Shown here: piece by piece, positions 6,412 to 13,227 of the stretch
Position numbering within the stretch: position 1 is the first letter of the stretch
Layout: each line of letters begins with the position of its first letter
NCBI GenBank assembly: GCA_020848055.1
Contig: JADLBB010000174.1
Location: 1-14,523, forward strand
DNA length: 14,523 nt
Source: Chloroflexota bacterium
Lineage (GTDB): Bacteria; Chloroflexota; Limnocylindria; QHBO01
Direction of reading: 5' to 3'
Notes under the pieces: model-generated
What the model saw: only the letters and a program-made list of their open reading frames with translations
Told to the model about the DNA's origin: nothing
Database searches by the model: none
Program-made: the position numbers and the translations under genes

Positions 6412-6429
6412 CGCAACTGAGAAGTTGCG
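6412..6429 (+). other. Perfect 7-bp hairpin with GAGA tetraloop
   Basis: CGCAACT (6412-6418), loop GAGA (a GNRA-type loop, 6419-6422), and AGTTGCG (6423-6429) lie 33 nt after the stop of the EAL gene. No T-run follows, so it is not a canonical intrinsic terminator. It may stabilise or end the EAL transcript. The alternative partner TTGCG at 6397-6401 could compete for CGCAA. Confidence 0.4.
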
Positions 6430-6568
6430 ACCGCACCGGACCGATTCGTGCCCGGTTCTTGCATCCCAGCGCACATTCCGCGTGCAAGTTGGCGCTGATC
6501 CATCCGGAACTCGTGATTACGTGCGCGAGGCAGCAAACCCCGGCGGTCGATTGCCCCGCGTCATCGGC

Positions 6569-6574
6569 TAGCAT
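6569..6574 (+). promoter_or_regulatory. -10-like box TAGCAT of the threonine dehydratase gene
   Basis: TCGGCTAGCAT is followed by 6 nt and then GTG at 6581. The arrangement is the same as at 2243-2248 and 2554-2559, implies a leaderless mRNA, and supports the GTG start. Confidence 0.5.
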
Positions 6575-6580
6575 CGGGGA

Positions 6581-7546
6581 GTGGACGACAGCACGCTCGT
6601 AACCATCGACGAGATCCGTACCGCTGCCGAACGCATCCGGGGCGTCGCCACCCGCACCCCTCTCCTGCGCTGGGACGATAGGACGTGGCTCAAGCCCGAG
6701 TCGCTCCAGCCGGTCGGCGCGTTCAAGATGCGCGGCGCGTACAACAAGATCGCCGCGTTGACCGATGCCGAGCGCGCCCGCGGCGTCGTCACCTATTCGT
6801 CGGGCAACCATGCCCAGGCCGTCGCCCGCGCGGCTCGGCTGGTGGGGGCGCACGCCGTCATCTGCATGCCGCGCGACGCGCCGAAGGTCAAGGTCGCCGG
6901 AGTCGAGCGCGACGGCGCCGAGATCGCCTTCACGGGCATGGATTCCGAGGAGCGCCACGCGCTGGCCCTGCGCCTGGTGGACGAGCGCGGCCTGGTCATG
7001 ATCGAGCCGTACGACGATCCGGCGATCATCGCCGGCCAGGGGACCTGCGGCCTGGAGATCGTCGAGGACCTGCCGCACGTCACGAGCGTCCTGGTCCCCG
7101 TGTCCGGCGGCGGCCTGTCGGCCGGCGTGGCGACCGCCATCAAGGCGCTGGTGCCGGCGGCCCGCGTCATCGGAGTCGAACCTGAGTTGGCGGCCGATGC
7201 GAAGGCGTCGCTCGAATCGGGCACGCTCGTGACCTGGACCGCTGCCGAGACCGGCCGCACCATGGCCGACGGCCTGCGCACCAACTCGCTCGGCCCGCTG
7301 CCTTTCGAGCACCTGCGCCGGTTCATGGACGAGATCGTCACCGTCAGCGAGGACGAGATCGCCGAGGCCGTCCGTGAGCTGGCATTCCGGGCTCGCCTCG
7401 TGGTCGAGCCGTCTGGCGCGGTCGGGATGGCCGCGGAGCGCTCGGACGCCGCCGCACGCACCGATGACGACGATCAGCGCGTCATCGTCGTCAGCGGCGG
7501 CAATATCGACCCGGACTTCTTCCGCCATATCCTCGCCGGCCAGTAG
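6581..7546 (+). CDS. Threonine dehydratase / serine racemase family PLP enzyme
   Basis: This 321-aa fold-type II PLP enzyme most likely deaminates L-threonine (or serine) to 2-oxobutyrate (or pyruvate) and ammonia in the cytosol. The PLP lysine is K49 in SLQPVGAFKMRGAYNK. The substrate loop SSGNHAQ is at 73-79, the phosphate-binding glycine loop SGGGLSAG at 175-182, and the C-terminal VVSGGNID contacts the cofactor ring. It ends soon after this domain with no ACT-like regulatory domain, so it resembles the short catabolic TdcB/serine-racemase type rather than the feedback-regulated biosynthetic IlvA. The start is GTG 6581, preceded by a TAGCAT box and no SD. The next gene follows after 33 nt with its own SD, so the two may be cotranscribed. 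Serine racemase or threo-3-hydroxyaspartate dehydratase activity cannot be excluded. Confidence 0.9.
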   Translation: MDDSTLVTIDEIRTAAERIRGVATRTPLLRWDDRTWLKPESLQPVGAFKMRGAYNKIAALTDAERARGVVTYSSGNHAQAVARAARLVGAHAVICMPRDAPKVKVAGVERDGAEIAFTGMDSEERHALALRLVDERGLVMIEPYDDPAIIAGQGTCGLEIVEDLPHVTSVLVPVSGGGLSAGVATAIKALVPAARVIGVEPELAADAKASLESGTLVTWTAAETGRTMADGLRTNSLGPLPFEHLRRFMDEIVTVSEDEIAEAVRELAFRARLVVEPSGAVGMAAERSDAAARTDDDDQRVIVVSGGNIDPDFFRHILAGQ

Positions 7547-7567
7547 CACGCCTCCACCCTGAAGCGT

Positions 7568-7573
7568 CTGGAG
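7568..7573 (+). promoter_or_regulatory. Shine-Dalgarno of the 7580 gene
   Basis: CTGGAG lies 6 nt before ATG 7580. This contrasts with the SD-less first genes of units here and fits translation from a longer transcript. Confidence 0.4.
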
Positions 7574-7579
7574 TGCGCG

Positions 7580-8839
7580 ATGGATGGCCCACACACCGAA
7601 CCGGCCCCGCGAAGCCGATGGCCTGCGGTCGCGACAGCTCTGTCGGTCGTGATGGTCGCAGTGGTGATTGGTGCGTTCGGACCTCGTCTCCTTGCCAGTC
7701 GGACTCCCGAGCCCACTGCGTCCGCCGCTGCGCTGGCCACGACCCAACCGACACCGACCAATCCCGCCTCGGCGAGGGCCATTCCGAGCCCGACACCATC
7801 ACCCACCGAGCCGATGGGCCAGATCCCACCGGAGCTCGTGGGGCGAGCGTTCATGGTCGGGGACGATCAGACGCAGGAGGTCTGGATCACCGGCACCCTT
7901 GGTGGGCCGAGCATTCAGCTGCCGGCCGGCGAGCGCGGCCTCGACGCGGACGGCACGCGCATCCTATCGGTGACCGGCGACGTCGGAGCCCAGGAATTGA
8001 TCGTTCGCTCGTACCCACAGGGCCAGGAGGAGGTACGGCTCGCCGTCACCGAACCGGTGGAGTACGGCGTGCTGCGCGGCGATGTCGTGTACTGGTCCGG
8101 CTCGACGTTCGAGTTCGATAACTCCGACCCCGACGGCGGTGTTGGTCGCGATGGCGGGGTATGGCGAGTGGCACTTCCGAACGGGACTCCCGAAGCTCTG
8201 ATCTTCGCCGGTCCATTGACGAGCGGGTTCGTGGCCCGCGGGTGGCCGGTGCTCAGCCCGTCGGGCCGTACGATGGGGGCGCTGCTGTGCAAGCTCCAGT
8301 CGTACGAGGGCGGGCCGTGCATCGCGCACATCCTGGACCTCGAGACCGGAGAGCTTCGAACGCTGCTGGAGGACAGCGGCCTGGCGAGCCTGACCGATGC
8401 GGTCGCGATCCGCCTCGGTTTCGGGACACCACTCGAGGCGCGCGCCTTCGACGAGACGCTGCTGTGGAGCATCCCCATGGAGCTGCCACCGGCTGCAAAC
8501 GGCATCGGCCGCCACAACGAGTTCGACTTGAACTACCTGACCGATGACGGCAGCACGCTCATCCAGGGGATCGAGGAGATCGGCAACATGACCGGGCGGT
8601 ATCGAATCCTCGAGATCGACGTAGCCTCCGGCATCCAGCGAGTCGCCGCCGAGAATCCGCTCGGACCGGACGTCAACGACATCAATCTCGTCCGGGAGCT
8701 CTCGTCGGATCGGTATGTGGCGCTTCGGTCCACGATGAGCCTGTGGGAGTCTCTGGAAACCGGCACGCCGCTCAGGCTGTTGGACCTGGCGACCGGCGAG
8801 CTCGTCCCCGGCGTCTTTCCGCTCGACCGCCCCCAATAG
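7580..8839 (+). CDS. Membrane-anchored extracytoplasmic protein of unknown function
   Basis: This 419-aa protein has a short charged N-terminus, one hydrophobic anchor (about residues 16-38, ALSVVMVAVVIGAFGPRLLA) and a Ser/Thr/Pro/Ala linker (about 40-85), indicating export and tethering. The remaining 330 residues carry repeated short beta-rich phrases of the kind seen in beta-propeller proteins: VWITGTLGG, DGTRILSVTGD, GGVWRVALPNGTPEALIF, LDLETGELRTLLEDSG, RYRILEIDVASGIQRV and LRLLDLATGELVPG. Such phrases (a strand, then D.ATGE) suggest a WD40/TolB-like propeller, but I recognise no specific family and no catalytic motif. Two Cys (LLCKLQSYEGGPCIAHI) lie close enough for a disulfide. It follows the threonine dehydratase by 33 nt with its own SD and ends 74 nt before the convergent peptidase. 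A link to dehydratase function is not evident. Confidence 0.72.
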   Translation: MDGPHTEPAPRSRWPAVATALSVVMVAVVIGAFGPRLLASRTPEPTASAAALATTQPTPTNPASARAIPSPTPSPTEPMGQIPPELVGRAFMVGDDQTQEVWITGTLGGPSIQLPAGERGLDADGTRILSVTGDVGAQELIVRSYPQGQEEVRLAVTEPVEYGVLRGDVVYWSGSTFEFDNSDPDGGVGRDGGVWRVALPNGTPEALIFAGPLTSGFVARGWPVLSPSGRTMGALLCKLQSYEGGPCIAHILDLETGELRTLLEDSGLASLTDAVAIRLGFGTPLEARAFDETLLWSIPMELPPAANGIGRHNEFDLNYLTDDGSTLIQGIEEIGNMTGRYRILEIDVASGIQRVAAENPLGPDVNDINLVRELSSDRYVALRSTMSLWESLETGTPLRLLDLATGELVPGVFPLDRPQ

Positions 8840-8875
8840 CTCAGCCCGTCAACCGGCAGCTCGTCGGCAACCTTG

Positions 8876-8907
8876 GCCAGGACGCCGGACGCGGCACCGA
8901 CCCTGGC
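8876..8907. terminator. Possible bidirectional hairpin between convergent genes
   Basis: GCCAGG (8876-8881) pairs with CCTGGC (8902-8907), enclosing GCCG/CGGC (8884-8887 with 8892-8895), in the 74-nt gap between convergent genes. There is no T-tract on either strand, so termination here is a guess from position. Confidence 0.2.
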
Positions 8908-8913
8908 GGGCGG

Positions 8914-10230
8914 TCATCGGCCGCGCAGGATCTCCAGGGCTCGATCCAGCTGGGGGTCGGCGCCGCTCAGCGGGTCCACGGGTGAGGCCACGACCACGTC
9001 CGGCCGGATGCCATCGGGTGCCGCCGAGTGATGGTCGGGGGTGAACCATCGGTCGGTCGTGATGCGCAGGCCGCCACCATCGGGCAGGTCACGCCAGACC
9101 TGGACCGTGTTCTTGCCGAAGGTCGGCTGTCCGAGGATGGTGGCGCGTCCCTGGTCCTGGAGCGCGCCGGCCACGATCTCGGAGGCCGATGCGGAGCCGT
9201 GGTCCACCAGCACCACCACCGGGATATCCGGATCCTGCAGCAGGCCGTCCTGCGAGCGCCACTCCTGCACGTCGTCGCCGGACTCCACGGTGAACAGCAG
9301 CTCGCCCGACGGGACGAACTGCGAGGCGATCGATTGCGCGGCGCTGATGTAGCCGCCCGGGTTGCCGCGCAGGTCCAGGATGAACGCCGATGCACCCCGC
9401 GCCAGCAGGGCGAAGATGGCCACCTCCACGCGATCGGGCGCGCGATCGGTGAACGAGGTGACCCGCAGATAGCCGACGTTGCCATCCAGCAGGTCGGACT
9501 GCACCTCGTTGAGGTCGATCACGCCACGGGTGACGGTGATCTCGAGCGTGTCGCCGCCACGCTCCACGGTCAGCGTCACGTCCGTGCCGGCCGGCCCGCG
9601 CACGACGTGAACGAGCGAGTTGACCGACTCGCCGATGGTCGAGACCCCGTCGATGGCTTTGATCTGGTCGCCCGCGCGCAGGCCGGCTGCCTCAGCCGGA
9701 GAGCCGTCCAGGGGTGCCACGATGACCATCGCGCAGGTATCGGTGACGACGCTGCACGCTTCGAGGTCCCCGGGATCGGCCAGGTTCTTCATGCCCACCT
9801 CGGCCCCGATGCCGCTGAACTCACCGGACAGGTCGTCCTGCGCGGACTGGTACTGCTCGGGCGTCAGGTAACCCGAGTACGGGTCGCCCAGCCCGTACTC
9901 GATCATGCCGCGCACGGCGCCCTCGACCAGCTTGCGGTCGCTCACCTCGTCCACGTAGTCGCGCTTGATGTCGGCGTATGTGCGGCACAGGACGGCGAAC
10001 GCCTCGGATGGCTGGGCGCAACTGATCGACTCGATTCCGGGCGTCGGCTGCGCCGATGCGGCCGCCGGCGTCGAGGCCGTCGCCGAGGGTGGCGGCAGCG
10101 CTGCCACGCCGCCCCCGCGTCCGACGGCGAGGCCGGCGACGAAGGTGGCGGCACCGAACAGGAGCAGGACGATGCCCAGGGCAACGGCGCCCAGCAAGGA
10201 GGTTCGGCCGGGGCGTGGAGTGTCGTTCAT
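8914..10230 (-). CDS. S41 family C-terminal processing peptidase (CtpA-like)
   Basis: This 438-aa serine protease would act outside the cytoplasmic membrane on protein C-termini or unfolded substrates. It has an N-terminal membrane anchor (about 11-37), a Pro/Ala/Ser linker (about 42-65), a helical region ending LGDPYSGYLTPEQY (113-127), a PDZ domain (about 140-235, AAGLRAGDQIKAIDG) and the S41 core. Hallmarks are FILDLRGNPGG (283-293), VDHGSASASEI with probable nucleophile S348, and TFGKNTVQ with general-base K373. The PDZ carries an insertion of about 15 residues with C159 and C166, and two further Cys (C71, C82) precede it; disulfides are plausible outside the cell. ATG 10230 (MNDTPRPGRTSLLG) is preferred over an in-frame ATG at 10272 because it places the anchor normally. 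It lies 77 nt downstream of the methyltransferase on the same strand, so cotranscription is possible. Confidence 0.9.
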   Translation of the reverse strand: MNDTPRPGRTSLLGAVALGIVLLLFGAATFVAGLAVGRGGGVAALPPPSATASTPAAASAQPTPGIESISCAQPSEAFAVLCRTYADIKRDYVDEVSDRKLVEGAVRGMIEYGLGDPYSGYLTPEQYQSAQDDLSGEFSGIGAEVGMKNLADPGDLEACSVVTDTCAMVIVAPLDGSPAEAAGLRAGDQIKAIDGVSTIGESVNSLVHVVRGPAGTDVTLTVERGGDTLEITVTRGVIDLNEVQSDLLDGNVGYLRVTSFTDRAPDRVEVAIFALLARGASAFILDLRGNPGGYISAAQSIASQFVPSGELLFTVESGDDVQEWRSQDGLLQDPDIPVVVLVDHGSASASEIVAGALQDQGRATILGQPTFGKNTVQVWRDLPDGGGLRITTDRWFTPDHHSAAPDGIRPDVVVASPVDPLSGADPQLDRALEILRGR

Positions 10231-10307
10231 GCGGCTATGCAACCCGTGATTCGAGGATGGGCGACGAGGCATTCTGCCCCGAACCGGGAAACCGCGCAGG
10301 CGGCGAA

Positions 10308-11096
10308 TCAGCCACGGACGGCGCGCAGGCCCAGGAAGATCGGGATCTCGGTGTTGGCGCGCGCATCGCCGCGCACAGCTCGACCCGGCCGGCGGCCGGG
10401 CGGCAGATCGGGCAGCTCGAGCATCGCATCGGTGGCGAAGCCGGCATCGGCCAGGGCGTTGACGTAGGCGCTGATCGGCCGATGGAAGCTGCGGGTCGGC
10501 AGGCCGCCGCCGAGCGACTTCATCGGTACCGCCATCTCGCCCAGGTAGGCATCGATGCGCCGATAAGTCAGCTTGCGACCCTCGTCGTAGCCCCAGCCGG
10601 AGTGGCGCGGCTGGCGAAAGGCGGGGTGCGTCATGAGCAGGACCACCCGTGAGCGGTCCGTGAGTGCCCAGTCGACGCCGCGCAGGACCTCGTCGAGCGG
10701 ATCCATGTCCTGGATGCTGAGCAGGAAGACCGCCGCGTCGAGGCTCGCTTCCTCCAACCCAACAACCGCCGGCAGCCGCCTCGCATCGCCGACCAGGAAG
10801 CGCGCGCCTCTGACCGTCCGATGACGCCGCTTCGCGGCGGCGATCAGCCTGGCCGAGGCGTCCACCACCGTGGTCGCAGCGCCCGCATCCGCGAGGTACG
10901 GGGCCAACACACCCTGGCCGCCGCCGACGTCGAGGATCCGTTCGCCCGGTTGCGGATCCAGCAGCTCGAGCACGGCCGGGATGGCCAGGCCGCGGTGGTA
11001 GGCCGATCCGTGATCGCCGACCCAGCCGTCGTACCAGATCGCGACCCGTTCCCAGCTCGTCTCGCCCGCCGGCGGGCGCTGGCGGGAAGCCGCCAT
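10308..11096 (-). CDS. Class I SAM-dependent methyltransferase
   Basis: This 262-aa cytosolic methyltransferase has a Rossmann-fold core. Motif I is ILDVGGGQG (54-62), which binds SAM. The acidic residue ending strand 2 is D79 in VVDAS, and motif III-like GDARRLP is at 103-109. LDAAVFLLSIQDMDPLDEVLRGV follows, as in UbiE/Coq5-like small-molecule methyltransferases. The N-terminal WERVAIWYDGWVGDHGSAYHRG is the usual substrate-side helix. The C-terminal half (about 160-230) looks like a cap region, with PTRSFHRPISAYVNALADAGF typical of the last part of such enzymes. The ATG overlaps the TGA of the upstream flavin oxidoreductase by one base (TGATG), so translation is coupled. Substrate is unknown; operon context suggests a small molecule rather than RNA or protein. 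Confidence 0.85.
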   Translation of the reverse strand: MAASRQRPPAGETSWERVAIWYDGWVGDHGSAYHRGLAIPAVLELLDPQPGERILDVGGGQGVLAPYLADAGAATTVVDASARLIAAAKRRHRTVRGARFLVGDARRLPAVVGLEEASLDAAVFLLSIQDMDPLDEVLRGVDWALTDRSRVVLLMTHPAFRQPRHSGWGYDEGRKLTYRRIDAYLGEMAVPMKSLGGGLPTRSFHRPISAYVNALADAGFATDAMLELPDLPPGRRPGRAVRGDARANTEIPIFLGLRAVRG

Positions 11097-12118
11097 CAGC
11101 GCCAGCCGAGCTCCGGCGCGACGTGGCGCAGGACGTTCTCGATGACGTGCGCGTTGTAATCGACGCCCAACTGGTTGGGGATGGTGAGCAGCAGCGTGTC
11201 GGCCGCGGCGATCGCGGTGTCGGCTGCGAGTTGCCCTACCAGCACATCGGGCTCGGCGGCATAGGTGCGGCCGAACACGGCGCGCGTCGTCTCGTCGATG
11301 TAGCCGATCTGGTCGGTGTCCTGGCTGCGGCCGAAGTAGGCGCGGTCGCGATCATCGGTCAGCGGGAAGATGCTGCGGCTGACCGACGTGCGTGGCTCGC
11401 GGTCGTGCCCTGCCGCCCGCCACGCGGCGTGGAAGGCGTTGATCTGCTCGGTCTGCTGGATGTGCAGCGGCTGTCCGCTCTCGTCGAACTTGAGGGTCGA
11501 GGTCATCATGTTCATGCCCAGGCTCGCGGCCCACTCGGCCGTGGCATTGGTGGCCGCGCCCCACCAGATGCGCTCCCGCAGGCCTGCCGAGTGGGGCTCG
11601 ACGCGCAGCAGGCCGGGCGGGTTTGGGAACATCGGTCGCGGGTTCGGCTCGGCGAACCCGACGCCGTCGAGCAGGCCGAGGAACTCCTGGGCGGTGCGCC
11701 GGGCCATGGTTCCGTCGTCCTCGCCCTCGGCCGGGATGTGGCCGAAATGCCGGTAGCCATCGATCACCTGCTCCGGCGAGCCTCGGCTGATGCCCAGTTG
11801 CAGCCGTCCACCCGCGATGACGTCGGCGGCGCCGGCGTCCTCGGCCATGTAGTACGGGTTCTCGTAGCGCATGTCGATGACCGCGGTGCCGATCTCGATC
11901 CGGCTCGTCCGCGCCCCGATCGCCGCCAGCAGCGGAAACGGAGAGGCAAGCTGGCGGGCGAAATGGTGAACCCGGACGTAGGCGCCGTCGGCGCCGAGCT
12001 CCTCGGCCGCCACGGCCAGCTCGATGGTCTGAAGGTGCGCATCGGCGGCGGACCTGACCCGTGAGTACGGCGAGTCCGACCAGTGGCCGAACGACAGGAA
12101 CCCGATGCGCTTCGTCAC
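11096..12118 (-). CDS. Luciferase-like (LLM class) flavin-dependent oxidoreductase
   Basis: This 340-aa protein is a TIM-barrel enzyme of the bacterial luciferase-like monooxygenase superfamily. It uses FMNH2 or F420H2 to oxidise a small organic substrate in the cytosol. Features include the N-terminal barrel strand RIGFLSFGHW, AEELGADGAYVRVHHFARQLASPFPLLAAIGARTSRIEIGTAVIDM (the usual xxHHF region followed by the 'RIxxGTAV' strand), MAEDAGAADVIAGGRLQLGISRG, and ERIWWGAATNATAEWAASLGMN. It starts with GTG, and the GTG overlaps the TGA of the HDAC-like gene in a 4-nt GTGA. Its own TGA overlaps the methyltransferase ATG. Both overlaps indicate translational coupling in a three-gene operon. Cofactor (FMN versus F420) and substrate cannot be read from motifs alone. 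Confidence 0.87.
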   Translation of the reverse strand: MTKRIGFLSFGHWSDSPYSRVRSAADAHLQTIELAVAAEELGADGAYVRVHHFARQLASPFPLLAAIGARTSRIEIGTAVIDMRYENPYYMAEDAGAADVIAGGRLQLGISRGSPEQVIDGYRHFGHIPAEGEDDGTMARRTAQEFLGLLDGVGFAEPNPRPMFPNPPGLLRVEPHSAGLRERIWWGAATNATAEWAASLGMNMMTSTLKFDESGQPLHIQQTEQINAFHAAWRAAGHDREPRTSVSRSIFPLTDDRDRAYFGRSQDTDQIGYIDETTRAVFGRTYAAEPDVLVGQLAADTAIAAADTLLLTIPNQLGVDYNAHVIENVLRHVAPELGWR

Positions 12119-13167
12119 GCCAGCGCGCCCAGGAAGGCAACCGCGTTCGCGCCGAGCGCGTCCACCGCGTACCCGCCCTCCTGCAGCACGACGGCCGGCA
12201 TGCCCAGCGCCGCGATGGCCGAGCCGATGCGCGCGTAGTCGTCGGTCACCAGGCCCAGGTTGCAGATCGGGTCGGCGTGGTAGGTGTCGAAGCCCAGCGA
12301 CACGACAAGGGGCGCATCGGCCCCGAAGGAGACGATGAAATCGAGGGCGACTCGGAGGGCTGCCAGGTAGGCGTCGCCATCGGTCCGCGGCGGCAATGGA
12401 AGATTCAGGTTGAAGCCCTCCCCTTCGAGCGCGCCGCGCTCGGAGGCATAGCCCGAGTAGTGCGGGTAGATGCCCGCCGGATCGCCGTGCAGGCTGACGT
12501 AGGCGATGTCCTCGCGCTCCCAGAAGATCTGCTGCGTGCCGTTGCCGTGGTGGAAGTCGATGTCCAGGATCGCGACGCGCTGCGCGCCGCGGTCACGTGC
12601 CGCCTGGGCCACGATGGCCGCGTTGTTGAAGAAGCAGTACCCGCCGATGAGGTTGCGTCCGGCGTGATGCCCCGGCGGGCGGCACAGCCCGTACGCCAGC
12701 GGCGCACCGGCCAGGACCAGGTCGAGCGCCGTCAGCCCGATGTCAACGGCCGCCCGCGCCGCGGCGGCCGTACCGGCCACGATCGGCGTTGCCGTGTCGA
12801 AGCAGAACGCGCCGAGGCGCTCGTGGCGCCGTGGCGGCAGCTGGTCGAGGGCCATCCGACCCGCGTACTCGCGGATCAGGAACGTGTCGGGCAGCAGCGG
12901 GCGCCCCGGGTCGCGGCCGGCGGCCATCGCATCGGTCCAGGCATGCTCGACGAGGTCGATCATCTCGGGGTCGTGCACTGCCGTGATCGGGTCCGGACCG
13001 TGCGCGGTCGGCGGCGTCAGTTCGTACGTGCCGGTCGCCAGCAGCGCCTGACGGATGACGATCGCGCGCTGCGGAGACTCGAAGCACGGCACCTCGCGGC
13101 CGGCGAGCAGTTCGACCAGCCCGTCGTGGGCCAGGTGGTCATCGGAGGCAACCAGTGGCGTCGTCAT
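12115..13167 (-). CDS. HDAC-family amidohydrolase (acetylpolyamine amidohydrolase-like)
   Basis: This 350-aa zinc hydrolase belongs to the arginase/deacetylase superfamily, whose bacterial members remove acetyl groups from acetylpolyamines or other acylated amines. The active-site set is complete: CRPPGHHAG (H167, H168), LDIDFHHGNGTQ (D204 and H206 as Zn ligands), SLGFDTYHADP (D294, third Zn ligand) and a C-terminal LQEGGY with the transition-state Tyr. A long N-terminal part (FESPQRAIVIRQALL..., PLLPDTFLIREYAGR) resembles the substrate-restricting region of acetylpolyamine amidohydrolases more than AcuC. ATG 13167 (MTTPLVASDDH) is chosen because TATGGT lies 9 nt upstream; the open frame upstream to 14262 runs antisense through the FAH gene. 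It heads an operon with the flavin oxidoreductase (GTGA overlap) and methyltransferase. Confidence 0.9.
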   Translation of the reverse strand: MTTPLVASDDHLAHDGLVELLAGREVPCFESPQRAIVIRQALLATGTYELTPPTAHGPDPITAVHDPEMIDLVEHAWTDAMAAGRDPGRPLLPDTFLIREYAGRMALDQLPPRRHERLGAFCFDTATPIVAGTAAAARAAVDIGLTALDLVLAGAPLAYGLCRPPGHHAGRNLIGGYCFFNNAAIVAQAARDRGAQRVAILDIDFHHGNGTQQIFWEREDIAYVSLHGDPAGIYPHYSGYASERGALEGEGFNLNLPLPPRTDGDAYLAALRVALDFIVSFGADAPLVVSLGFDTYHADPICNLGLVTDDYARIGSAIAALGMPAVVLQEGGYAVDALGANAVAFLGALA

Positions 13168-13176
13168 GTGGCCCGA

Positions 13177-13182
13177 ACCATA
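13177..13182 (-). promoter_or_regulatory. -10-like box TATGGT of the HDAC-LLM-methyltransferase operon
   Basis: GGCTATGGT on the minus strand ends 9 nt before ATG 13167, so a leader of at most about 3 nt is expected. With 13213-13218 it makes a compact divergent promoter pair in the 60-bp gap. Confidence 0.45.
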
Positions 13183-13212
13183 GCCGCGGTCGCGCCCGCG
13201 CGCGAGAGCGCC

Positions 13213-13218
13213 TAGACT
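13213..13218 (+). promoter_or_regulatory. -10-like box TAGACT of the FAH-like gene
   Basis: GCCTAGACT ends 9 nt before ATG 13228, and the hexamer is identical to the one before HPPD. No SD lies between the box and the start codon. A near-leaderless transcript is inferred. Confidence 0.45.
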
Positions 13219-13227
13219 CGACGACCG

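Larger units (their letters stand above)
6380..6580 (+). other. 201-bp intergenic region between EAL and threonine dehydratase genes
   Basis: It contains the GAGA hairpin (6412-6429), a pseudoknot-compatible pair of interleaved stems (6458-6497) and the promoter box at 6569-6574. Open frames crossing it have shadow composition, so I see no protein gene. Confidence 0.4.

Noticed and set aside
6435..6457. Possible further copy of the 2294 repeat
   Set aside because: It shares CCGAT and CCGGTT, but the left arm does not match CGCAATCGG and it needs indels. Similarity is at chance level for this composition.
6194..7747. 517-aa minus-strand open frame opposite the threonine dehydratase
   Set aside because: Shadow of a gene with intact PLP motifs; it crosses an intergenic region and two genes.
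9028..10467. 479-aa plus-strand open frame across the S41 peptidase
   Set aside because: Shadow frame rich in Arg, Gly, Ala, His and Asp; the minus strand carries the S41 and PDZ motifs.
11123..12064. 313-aa plus-strand open frame opposite the LLM oxidoreductase
   Set aside because: Shadow frame; the minus strand has luciferase-like motifs and operon overlaps.
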